Below are positions 1 to 5,050 of a stretch of DNA of 8,321 nt, piece by piece. The notes under the pieces were generated by a model, which was not told the DNA's origin, made no database searches, and worked only from the letters and a program-made list of their open reading frames with translations. The DNA comes from Clostridiales bacterium (lineage in GTDB: Bacteria > Bacillota > Clostridia > Tissierellales > Sedimentibacteraceae). Where the stretch lies: positions 1 through 8,321 of the forward strand of contig DMJQ01000140.1 of assembly GCA_003457065.1 (NCBI GenBank), written 5' to 3'. The number at the start of each line of letters is the position of its first letter. The first letter of the stretch is position 1. A program made the position numbers and the translations under genes.

Positions 1-9
1 TGATATAAT
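1..9 (+). promoter_or_regulatory. possible extended -10 box at the left edge
   Basis: The window opens with TGATATAAT, the same extended -10 string found in front of three genes here. Its -35 region would lie outside the window. No gene follows for about 130 bases, only a hairpin at 77-97. It could drive a short untranslated transcript or be a chance AT-rich match. Confidence 0.25.
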
Positions 10-76
10 AAATACAAATATGAAATAAGACTTAACGGTTTTACCTGATTTAATGTATTTATTGAATCGATGTGAA

Positions 77-97
77 GCAAGCCGATAAGCGGCTTGC
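77..97 (+). terminator. hairpin upstream of the CYTH gene
   Basis: GCAAGCCG (77-84) and CGGCTTGC (90-97) form a perfect 8-bp GC-rich stem around the five-base loop ATAAG. The stem is terminator-like, but the bases after it (ATTTATGATA) are not a clean T tract, so termination is uncertain. It sits just before the extended -10 box at 103-111. It may insulate the CYTH gene from upstream transcription, or bind a protein as DNA. Confidence 0.4.
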
Positions 98-102
98 ATT
101 TA

Positions 103-111
103 TGATATAAT
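103..111 (+). promoter_or_regulatory. extended -10 promoter for the CYTH gene
   Basis: TGATATAAT matches the TGnTATAAT extended -10 box of the housekeeping sigma factor. No good -35 hexamer lies 16-18 bases upstream, where the hairpin 77-97 sits; extended -10 promoters can work without one. Transcription would start near 118, about 20 bases before the ATG at 139. Confidence 0.6.
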
Positions 112-138
112 ACTTAAAATGCAACCTTGGAGGGGAAA

Positions 139-669
139 ATGAAGGAGAGAGAAGTTAAGGTCCTTAATATTGACAAAGATGAAATCGAAAGAAAACTTAT
201 CAATATAGGAGCAAGGCTTATCAAGGATGAAGACCAGGTAAATTACAGGTTTGACACTGAAGACGGTTTCCTTAAAAAAACATATAACGGATATTTAAGA
301 ATCAGGGTAACCAAAAATCTTCTAAACGGTGAAACAAGCAATACACTGACTTTTAAAAGAAGTTTAAAAAGAAATACGTTAAGAACCAACGAGGAAACGG
401 AAACGCTGATATCAGACTGGCAAAGTACCGCAAAAATATTGGAAACTTTAGGGTATAAGCAGAAAAGACCTGGATATAAGCACAGAAGATCATATATGTA
501 TGAAAACATTACATTTGAAATTGACACGTGGGATGAAAATACGTATCCAAAGCCATATCTCGAAATAGAAATGTTTTCAGAGGAAGATCTGGAGAGAGCA
601 ATTGTTCTTTTAAACCTGGAAAGAAGCCAGGTTACAACAATGCCAATCGATGAACTGAGCAAGGAATAA
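139..669 (+). CDS. CYTH-domain protein (CyaB/thiamine-triphosphatase-like)
   Basis: This 176-residue protein is a single CYTH domain, the fold of class IV adenylate cyclases, thiamine triphosphatases and inorganic triphosphatases. The family binds a triphosphate and metal ions inside a beta-barrel. The hallmark ExExK motif is at the very N-terminus (E3, E5, K7). Matching charged positions follow: R54 and R56 in YLRIR, K73 in TLTFKR, E85/E86/E88, R116/R117, E127 and D129 in FEID, and E142/E144 in LEIE. The length is normal for a stand-alone domain. The start is the ATG at 139, with GGAGGGG (129-135) just upstream; an in-frame TTG at 127 overlaps that site and is rejected. It has its own promoter and no clear terminator, so read-through into the pantothenate genes is possible. 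The family is certain, but the substrate (cyclase versus triphosphatase) cannot be read from the sequence. Confidence 0.88.
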   Translation: MKEREVKVLNIDKDEIERKLINIGARLIKDEDQVNYRFDTEDGFLKKTYNGYLRIRVTKNLLNGETSNTLTFKRSLKRNTLRTNEETETLISDWQSTAKILETLGYKQKRPGYKHRRSYMYENITFEIDTWDENTYPKPYLEIEMFSEEDLERAIVLLNLERSQVTTMPIDELSKE

Positions 670-676
670 AAAGTAT

Positions 677-704
677 TTGCATTTAAAAAAAACCGTGATA
701 TAAT
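677..704 (+). promoter_or_regulatory. promoter of the panT-coaX unit
   Basis: TTGCAT (677-682) and TATAAT (699-704) are separated by 16 bases, with TG at 696-697 making an extended -10. This is one of the best sigma-A type promoters in the window. Transcription should start near 711, giving an untranslated leader of about 48 bases. Confidence 0.75.
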
Positions 705-723
705 ATCTTGAATTTATCTTGTA

Positions 724-736
724 TCTGCTTTGCAGA
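724..736 (+). other. small leader hairpin before the ECF S component
   Basis: TCTGC (724-728) and GCAGA (732-736) pair around a TTT loop inside the short leader, eight bases before the ribosome binding site AGGAGG (745-750). The leader is too short for a known vitamin riboswitch. The hairpin may simply stabilise the mRNA or may be chance. Confidence 0.3.
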
Positions 737-758
737 ACGAGAATAGGAGGATATTAAA

Positions 759-1340
759 ATGAATGGAAATACTAAAACAAGCAAACTCACCTTTATGGGA
801 GTTATGCTGGCACTTACAATTGTTTTTGTCGCTTTGACGGCAATTCCTACCGCTTCTGCGTCCATGGCTCTTTTGATATTTTTGCCGACAATAATGACAA
901 GCATCATTCAGGGGCCAAAATCGGGAGCTTTAATGGGAGCTATCGCAGGGTTCGTAACACTGCTTCGTGCTTTATTGGCTCCGGCATCACCGTTAGATTA
1001 TCTTTTCCTGAATCCTTTAGTTGCAATTGTCCCAAGAATTTTTATCGGAATAGTTCCGTACTGTGTTTTTAAATTATTTAAACGACTGATAAAATCTAAT
1101 ACAGTATCACTGTTAATTGCAGGGGTGTCGGGAGCGCTTACAAACACAGCCCTTGTTATTTTAATGCTCTATATGATTTACAGTGACGAAATTGTAAAAA
1201 TCAGCATTTCATTAGGAATAGGAACTACTTTTGCGGCATTTGCAATATTTTTAATTTCAACAAGCACATTACTGGAAAGCTCGGTGGCTGGAATCGGCAC
1301 CGCAGCAGTTTTAAATATATATGACAAGCTTAATAATTAG
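759..1340 (+). CDS. panT: ECF transporter S component, probable pantothenate transporter
   Basis: This 193-residue hydrophobic protein is the substrate-binding S component of an energy-coupling-factor vitamin importer. About six membrane segments can be read, at roughly residues 11-30, 36-52, 56-74, 85-108, 116-140 and 150-172. Family-typical stretches are a Pro-Arg pair in LNPLVAIVPRIFIGI (84-98) and GALTNTALV (125-133). The next gene is the pantothenate kinase coaX, nine bases downstream. By guilt by association the substrate is most likely pantothenate (vitamin B5), as for PanT proteins. The specificity is inferred from context, not from binding residues. No EcfA, EcfA' or EcfT gene lies nearby, so it would use a shared energising module encoded elsewhere (group II arrangement). 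The start is supported by AGGAGG at 745-750, eight bases before the ATG. Confidence 0.82.
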   Translation: MNGNTKTSKLTFMGVMLALTIVFVALTAIPTASASMALLIFLPTIMTSIIQGPKSGALMGAIAGFVTLLRALLAPASPLDYLFLNPLVAIVPRIFIGIVPYCVFKLFKRLIKSNTVSLLIAGVSGALTNTALVILMLYMIYSDEIVKISISLGIGTTFAAFAIFLISTSTLLESSVAGIGTAAVLNIYDKLNN

Positions 1341-1349
1341 GAGGAACAT

Positions 1350-2120
1350 ATGATTTTAGCCGTGGATATAGGCAATACCAATATAGTTATCGGAGTTTAC
1401 GACGGAGATAATATTGCCGGAAGCTGGAGAATGGTTACAAGAAGTGAAAAAACTTCAGATGAGTACGGCATATTTATATTAAATTTGTTGGAGTACAACA
1501 ATATCGACCACAAAAAAATAAAAAGCGCAATAGTTTCGTCGGTTGTTCCGAATGTAATGCATTCATTTGAAAATGCATTGAGAAAATACTTTGACATTGA
1601 TGCCATAATAGTCGGGCCGGGAATTAAGACAGGGATAACAATATCTACAGATAATGCTCGCGAAGTTGGGGCAGACAGAATTGTAGGTCTTGTTGCGGCA
1701 TATCACATGTTTGGCGGACCATTGATTGTAATTGATTTCGGAACCGCAACTACCTATGACGTAGTAAGCGAAAAAGGTGAATTCAAGTATGGCATTACTT
1801 CACCAGGAATTCAGATTTCGGCAGATGCTTTGTGGCAAAGGACTGCTCAGCTTCCGAGTGTTGAAATCAAAAAACCAGATTCAATTCTTGCCAAAAATAC
1901 AATTACAAGCATTCAGGCAGGTTTGGTTTACGGATATATCGGGCAGGTTGAGTATATCATCAAAAAAATAAAGGAAGAAATGAATCTTAAAAAAATGAAT
2001 GTTGTGGCAACCGGAGGCCTTGGGAGAATGATATTCGATGAAACAAATATGATTGATGTATATGATCCTCAGCTTTTATTTAAAGGATTAAAAATAATCC
2101 ACGATAAAAATCAAAAATAA
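1350..2120 (+). CDS. coaX: type III pantothenate kinase
   Basis: CoaX phosphorylates pantothenate to 4'-phosphopantothenate, the first and committing step of coenzyme A synthesis, in the cytoplasm. The 256-residue length is normal for the family, which belongs to the ASKHA (acetate and sugar kinase/Hsc70/actin) fold. The motifs are complete: phosphate-1 loop DIGNTN (6-11), SSVVP (63-67), GADR (107-110) with D109 as the expected catalytic base, the DFGTATT loop (129-135), GITSPG (148-153), and the C-terminal nucleotide-site motif ATGGLG (220-225). Type III kinases are known to need a monovalent cation and to resist CoA feedback; both are family knowledge, not seen here. The ribosome binding site AGGAGG (1339-1344) overlaps the TAG stop of the preceding S component, so the two genes are probably translationally coupled. 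No promoter of its own is visible. Confidence 0.96.
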   Translation: MILAVDIGNTNIVIGVYDGDNIAGSWRMVTRSEKTSDEYGIFILNLLEYNNIDHKKIKSAIVSSVVPNVMHSFENALRKYFDIDAIIVGPGIKTGITISTDNAREVGADRIVGLVAAYHMFGGPLIVIDFGTATTYDVVSEKGEFKYGITSPGIQISADALWQRTAQLPSVEIKKPDSILAKNTITSIQAGLVYGYIGQVEYIIKKIKEEMNLKKMNVVATGGLGRMIFDETNMIDVYDPQLLFKGLKIIHDKNQK

Positions 2121-2151
2121 AATAAATCCGCATAAAATAGCGGCTCTGTTA

Positions 2152-2241
2152 AAGGGCTGCTGCATTAGCAGTTAAACTGTCAATGGTTGTCAGCATTGTG
2201 CTGTCACTAAGGATGGTACGATTTGCTTTGCAGCAGCCCTT
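2152..2241 (+). repeat. 90-bp structured hairpin element, probable terminator
   Basis: The 13 bases at 2152-2164 (AAGGGCTGCTGCA) are the exact reverse complement of 2229-2241. The enclosed 64 bases are themselves structured: CAGT/ACTG (2169-2172 with 2176-2179), CAGCA/TGCTG (2191-2195 with 2199-2203), and TTAG/CTAA (2165-2168 with 2207-2210), which could close both inner hairpins. TGTCA occurs three times (2178, 2188, 2202). ATTCTTTT follows the right arm, so the outer stem could terminate coaX transcription, but the loop is far larger than in an ordinary terminator. It could be a dispersed palindromic element (MITE or REP-like) or a small structured RNA. One copy in the window cannot decide this. 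Confidence 0.55.
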
Positions 2242-2271
2242 ATTCTTTTGTAAAAATAAATTAATTTTTTA

Positions 2272-2299
2272 TTGACAAGGTGGCTATATTGTATATAAT
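2272..2299 (+). promoter_or_regulatory. strong promoter of the GntR-ABC operon
   Basis: A consensus -35 box TTGACA (2272-2277) and a consensus -10 box TATAAT (2294-2299) are spaced by 16 bases. The start point should fall near 2306, leaving a leader of about 25 bases. The -10 box lies inside the inverted repeat 2286-2314, so an operator-bound repressor would block polymerase directly. Confidence 0.85.
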
Positions 2300-2314
2300 G
2301 AATATATACAATAT
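2286..2314 (+). promoter_or_regulatory. 12-bp inverted repeat, likely GntR operator
   Basis: ATATTGTATATA (2286-2297) is repeated exactly in inverted form at 2303-2314, with a five-base spacer ATGAA. The core reads TGTATA-N9-TATACA, a twofold-symmetric site expected for a winged-helix dimer. It covers the -10 box and the start point and lies 16 bases before the regulator's ATG. Autoregulation by the YtrA-like protein is the natural reading, but no binding is shown here. Confidence 0.7.
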
Positions 2315-2330
2315 TACAATGGTGGTAAAG

Positions 2331-2705
2331 ATGAATATTATAATAAGTAATTCAAGAGGTCAACCTATTTATGAACAAATTGTTTTGCAGATAAAAGCAA
2401 TGATTATTTCGGGAGAACTGAATGAAGGCGATGCGCTTCCTTCCATGAGGCTTTTGGCAAAGGAACTGAGAATCAGTGTAATTACAACAAAACGTGCATA
2501 TGATGAGCTTGAAAAAGAAGGGTTTATTTTTTCTGTGACCGGAAAAGGAAGTTTTGTTGCAAGAAAGAATCTGGAATTAATAAAAGAACATCAGCTTAAA
2601 GAAATAGAAAATCACATGCAGGCGGTGGCAGAGCTTGCCGGCAGCTGCGGAGTAAAGCTGGATGAACTGATTGAAATGATGACTTTGATATATGGAGGAG
2701 AATAG
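2331..2705 (+). CDS. GntR-family transcriptional regulator, YtrA subfamily
   Basis: This 124-residue DNA-binding protein has an N-terminal GntR winged helix (about residues 1-75) and a short helical tail instead of a ligand-binding domain, which defines the YtrA subfamily. Typical sequence includes QPIYEQIVLQIKAMI near the start, LPSMRLLAKELRISVITTKRAYDELE across the recognition helix, and the wing GFIFSVTGKGSFVA. The ATG at 2331 is chosen because it follows GGTGG (2321-2325) and gives the usual N-terminus. An in-frame GTG at 2280 falls within the promoter, before the transcript starts. The gene leads an operon with an ABC ATPase and permease and probably represses it through the inverted repeat 2286-2314. 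YtrA-type regulators often respond to cell-envelope-active antibiotics. The inducer here is unknown. Confidence 0.92.
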   Translation: MNIIISNSRGQPIYEQIVLQIKAMIISGELNEGDALPSMRLLAKELRISVITTKRAYDELEKEGFIFSVTGKGSFVARKNLELIKEHQLKEIENHMQAVAELAGSCGVKLDELIEMMTLIYGGE

Positions 2706-2706
2706 T

Positions 2707-3555
2707 ATGGAATATGCATTAAAACTGGAAAATGTAACAAAAGAATATAAGGATTTCAAGTTGGATCATATCAATATAAATTTGCCTAAAGGGGTTATAA
2801 TGGGTTTTATCGGAGAAAACGGAGCAGGTAAAAGCACTACAATAAAGCTCATTATGGATTTAATAAACCGCGACGAAGGAACAATTACGATTTTAGGCAG
2901 AGATAATAAAAAGGATCTGAAATCCATCAAGGAAAACATCGGTGTTGTTATGGATGAATCATGTTTTCCCGAAAACTTAAGTGCCGTGGAAATTAATAAG
3001 ATAATGAAAAAGGTATATAAGACATGGGATGAAGATAAATTTAACGAGCTGTTGAGGGAATTTTTGATTTCAAACAGCAAAACAATAAAAGAATATTCAA
3101 GAGGAATGAAGATGAAGCTGTCAATAGCGGCTGCACTCTCTCATGATTCTGAGATATTGATACTGGATGAAGCCACAAGCGGACTGGATCCTGTTGTCAG
3201 AGAAGAAATTCTCGATATATTCATGGATTTTATACAGGATGAAAATCATTCGATTTTTATATCATCCCACATAATAAGCGATTTAGAGAAGATTTGTGAC
3301 TACATTACTTTTATCCATAAAGGAAAAATCATATTTTCTGAAGAAAAAGACGATCTGCTCAATAATTACGGAATTTTGAAATGTTCAGAAGATGAGCTTG
3401 AAAAAATAAATTCTAAGGTAGTCATGGGAATAAGAAAAAACAAATTTGGAATTGAAGCCCTGGTGCTTAAGAATGAAATCAAAGGAGATTATGTAGTGGA
3501 TAAGGCTAATATAGAAGATATAATGTTATTTCACATAAAGGAGAAGTTACAATGA
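2707..3555 (+). CDS. ABC transporter ATP-binding protein, YtrB/BcrA-like
   Basis: This 282-residue ATPase would power an ABC-2 type exporter with the permease encoded next. Motifs in order are Walker A GENGAGKST (36-44), signature SRGMK (131-135, in place of LSGGQ), Walker B ILILDE (150-155), D-loop SGLD (158-161) and switch histidine H188. At the usual Q-loop position the sequence reads IGVVMDES (78-85), with no glutamine. Residues from about 215 on are a short accessory C-terminal region. The ATG at 2707 lies one base after the regulator's stop. Its ribosome binding site GGAGGAG (2694-2700) is within the regulator's last codons, so translation is probably coupled. An in-frame ATG at 2692 overlaps that site and is rejected. 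The transported substrate is unknown; drug, lantibiotic or lipid-linked cargo are possible for this group. Confidence 0.92.
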   Translation: MEYALKLENVTKEYKDFKLDHININLPKGVIMGFIGENGAGKSTTIKLIMDLINRDEGTITILGRDNKKDLKSIKENIGVVMDESCFPENLSAVEINKIMKKVYKTWDEDKFNELLREFLISNSKTIKEYSRGMKMKLSIAAALSHDSEILILDEATSGLDPVVREEILDIFMDFIQDENHSIFISSHIISDLEKICDYITFIHKGKIIFSEEKDDLLNNYGILKCSEDELEKINSKVVMGIRKNKFGIEALVLKNEIKGDYVVDKANIEDIMLFHIKEKLQ

Positions 3556-4163
3556 CGGGACTTTTATTAAAAGATTTTTTAAATCTTAAGAGACATTCAA
3601 AAGTATATTTAATACTTATGATATTTTATTTTATACTTGGTATTGCAAGTAAAGACTTTGCCATGTTTGGGTCAATGATAACAGTGTTTGCTGCAATAAT
3701 GCCAATAACATCAATGGCATATGACGAAAAAAACAACTGGGACAGATATGCTCTAACTATGCCGATTTCAAGAAAAGACTTGGTACTGAGCAGGTATATT
3801 TTTGGCATGATTTTCTTATGTGCAGCATTTATTATAACCTTGGTGATCAATTTAGTGTTAGGAGGCAGTTCAATCTTTGAAGTTATTATGACTAACTTGG
3901 GAATTTTTGCATTGGGAATAATTATAATGTCTGTTATATTTCCGGTTATTTTTAAATTCGGAGTTGAAAAAGGGCGAATTTTCATGATGATGGTGCTGCT
4001 TGCTCCGACTGCAGCCATGGTGGTGCTTTCAAAGCTTGGTTTTACATTACAGGATGAGAAGTCGGCAAAGGCATTCATATATTTTCTGCCGGTAATTGGA
4101 ATTGCAGCTTTTGCGGCATCAGTTTTAATTTCTGTTTCAATATACGGAAAAAAAGAATTCTAA
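3552..4163 (+). CDS. ABC-2 type transporter permease (ABC2_membrane_5-like)
   Basis: This 203-residue integral membrane protein is the likely partner of the ATPase just upstream. Six membrane segments can be read, near residues 17-32, 38-56, 84-104, 112-136, 142-160 and 174-197. The cytoplasmic loop after the second segment carries the family signature: DEKNNW (58-63), then LTMPISRKDLVLSRY (68-82), resembling the coupling region of ABC2_membrane_5 permeases found with YtrA-type regulators. The start overlaps the ATPase stop by four bases (ATGA), with AAAGGAG at 3537-3543. Tight coupling of regulator, ATPase and permease suggests one complex. The permease is about half the size of classical exporters and probably works as a dimer. 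Substrate unknown. Confidence 0.88.
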   Translation: MTGLLLKDFLNLKRHSKVYLILMIFYFILGIASKDFAMFGSMITVFAAIMPITSMAYDEKNNWDRYALTMPISRKDLVLSRYIFGMIFLCAAFIITLVINLVLGGSSIFEVIMTNLGIFALGIIIMSVIFPVIFKFGVEKGRIFMMMVLLAPTAAMVVLSKLGFTLQDEKSAKAFIYFLPVIGIAAFAASVLISVSIYGKKEF

Positions 4164-4189
4164 AATTTTTAATAAAAAACTAATTGTAA

Positions 4190-4260
4190 CAGCTTCCTCA
4201 GGCGTCGGTAATAATATGAGACGAAACCGAGGAAGCTGCCTTGTTTTAGCAATACAAGGC
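4190..4260. terminator. two abutting hairpins between convergent genes
   Basis: CAGCTTCCTC (4190-4199) pairs perfectly with GAGGAAGCTG (4229-4238). Inside it GG CGTC (4201-4206) can pair with GACG AAA CC (4220-4228) with a small bulge. A second hairpin, GCCTTGT (4238-4244) with ACAAGGC (4254-4260), starts at the last base of the first. They lie between the permease (+) and the XRE-cupin gene (-), so they may end transcription from one or both sides. Neither has a clean T tract: on the minus strand TTTTTT comes only about nine bases after the stem. The rest of 4164-4345 shows no gene. Confidence 0.45.
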
Positions 4261-4345
4261 AAATTCAGTATAATTATCTATAGGAATTTATAAGTTGGTA
4301 AAAATTTAATGAATAAGTTACCGGAACTTTCAGTTACAACGAAAT

Positions 4346-4888
4346 TTACCAGTTGGGCGGTGTCATGGCCCATACGGAGATACATTCATTTTCATCATAG
4401 CTTTCATATACATGAGGCATTGAGCTGTCAAAGTATATACTGTCTCCTTCATGTAAAATATACCTTTTTTCTCCAATCATAACAACCATGCTTCCCTTTA
4501 TTACATAGCCGCATTCTTCACCTTCATGTGATATGGCTTCTTCAGAATTATGTGTACAATCATTCAATTTTATTAAAATAAATTCAATTTTTTTGTCGTA
4601 ATTAGGAGTCAGAAATTCATATATTCTTGAAGTGTCATTAGTAATAAAGATACGTCTTTCATTTTTCCTTATAAGTGCGGGTGCATCTTTTTTGTCATCA
4701 AAAAAGTATCCCATGGTTACGCCAAGAGCATTAACTATCTTCAACATGGCAACAACTGAAGGAACTACTTTATCTCTCTCAATCTGGCTGATTAGTCCCG
4801 TGCTTAAACCTGACATTTCAGATAGTTCCGCTATGCTTAAATTTCTTAACTTTCTTAATTTCCTTATTTTAGGTCCTATCTCGGTCAT
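4346..4888 (-). CDS. XRE-family regulator with C-terminal cupin domain
   Basis: This 180-residue regulator joins an N-terminal helix-turn-helix (about residues 5-62; LSIAELSEMSGLSTGLISQIER) to a cupin sensor domain (about 105-175). The cupin shows HEGEECGYVIKG (121-132), then GD (148-149) and PH (158-159). It lacks the full HxH pair of metal cupins, so it may bind an organic ligand or hold metal with fewer ligands. Such proteins (PuuR/SinR-like) are usually local regulators of amino-acid, amine or peptide metabolism. The gene is divergent from the DUF819-dipeptidase pair and most likely controls it and itself through sites in 4889-5050. The start ATG has GGGAGG (4894-4899) five bases upstream. 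Whether it represses or activates, and its ligand, are unknown. Confidence 0.9.
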   Translation of the reverse strand: MTEIGPKIRKLRKLRNLSIAELSEMSGLSTGLISQIERDKVVPSVVAMLKIVNALGVTMGYFFDDKKDAPALIRKNERRIFITNDTSRIYEFLTPNYDKKIEFILIKLNDCTHNSEEAISHEGEECGYVIKGSMVVMIGEKRYILHEGDSIYFDSSMPHVYESYDENECISVWAMTPPNW

Positions 4889-4916
4889 AATTACCTCCCG
4901 AAGTTATTTATATGCT

Positions 4917-4925
4917 ATTATATCA
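4917..4925 (-). promoter_or_regulatory. extended -10 promoter of the XRE-cupin gene
   Basis: Read on the minus strand, 4925 to 4917 is TGATATAAT, an extended -10 box identical to those before other genes here. No good -35 hexamer is present. Transcription would begin near 4910, about 20 bases before the ATG. A palindrome (4928-4941) lies just upstream of the box, between the divergent promoters. Confidence 0.6.
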
Positions 4926-4927
4926 TT

Positions 4928-4941
4928 TTTTTACGTAAAAA
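4928..4941. promoter_or_regulatory. 14-bp palindrome in the divergent control region
   Basis: TTTTTACGTAAAAA is a perfect palindrome centred on CG at 4934/4935, immediately upstream of the XRE-cupin -10 box. It is a candidate operator for that regulator. The flanks are very AT-rich, so a partly chance origin is possible; the central ACGT is the distinctive part. Confidence 0.4.
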
Positions 4942-4960
4942 TATACAAATTAAAATTTAA

Positions 4961-4989
4961 ATATATTGATGAAAAATTTAATATATTGA
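4961..4989 (+). promoter_or_regulatory. direct repeat ATATATTGA, 20-bp period
   Basis: ATATATTGA occurs at 4961-4969 and again at 4981-4989, exactly 20 bases apart, about two helical turns, so both copies face the same side of the DNA. The second copy overlaps the -35 box of the DUF819 promoter. This is the expected geometry for a regulator acting on that promoter, but the AT-rich content makes it only a candidate. Confidence 0.35.
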
Positions 4990-5013
4990 CTTTTTTAATT
5001 TTTGCTATATACT
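4986..5013 (+). promoter_or_regulatory. promoter of the DUF819-dipeptidase unit
   Basis: TTGACT (4986-4991) and TATACT (5008-5013) are separated by 16 bases, one mismatch from consensus in each box. Transcription should start near 5020, giving a leader of about 30 bases before the ATG at 5051. The -35 box overlaps the second copy of the direct repeat, so it is likely regulated. Confidence 0.7.
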
Positions 5014-5050
5014 TATGTTAAATAAAAATATAAAAACAGGAGGTATTACA

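Noticed and set aside
94..111. TTGCAT (94-99) as a -35 box for TATAAT at 106
   Set aside because: The spacing is only six bases. The TGn extension of the -10 box explains the promoter better.
127..138. Upstream TTG start for the CYTH gene
   Set aside because: The TTG lies at the edge of the GGAGGGG ribosome binding site that serves the ATG at 139, and the ExExK motif normally sits right at the N-terminus.
243..662. Long minus-strand frame opposite the CYTH gene
   Set aside because: It is a frame shadow: no ribosome binding site, no recognisable domain, and the + strand gene has a complete family motif set. The same applies to minus-strand frames over the permease (3626-4078), ABC ATPase (2766-3080), DUF819 (5254-5526, 5917-6216) and dipeptidase.
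2280..2330. Upstream GTG and ATG starts for the GntR gene
   Set aside because: The GTG follows the -35 box and precedes the predicted transcription start. The ATG at 2319 has no ribosome binding site of its own.
4190..4260. Riboswitch for a downstream gene
   Set aside because: The next gene on the + strand is more than 750 bases away with its own promoter, and the core matches none of the riboswitch consensus motifs I know.
4632..5021. Plus-strand frame of 129 codons opposite the XRE-cupin gene
   Set aside because: It runs antisense to a clear helix-turn-helix coding region and ends in promoter DNA. Its hydrophobic look comes from reading the reverse complement of AT-rich codons.
5015..5050. 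Upstream ATG start for the DUF819 gene
   Set aside because: It lies right after the -10 box, before the predicted start point, and AGGAGG at 5038-5043 clearly serves the ATG at 5051.
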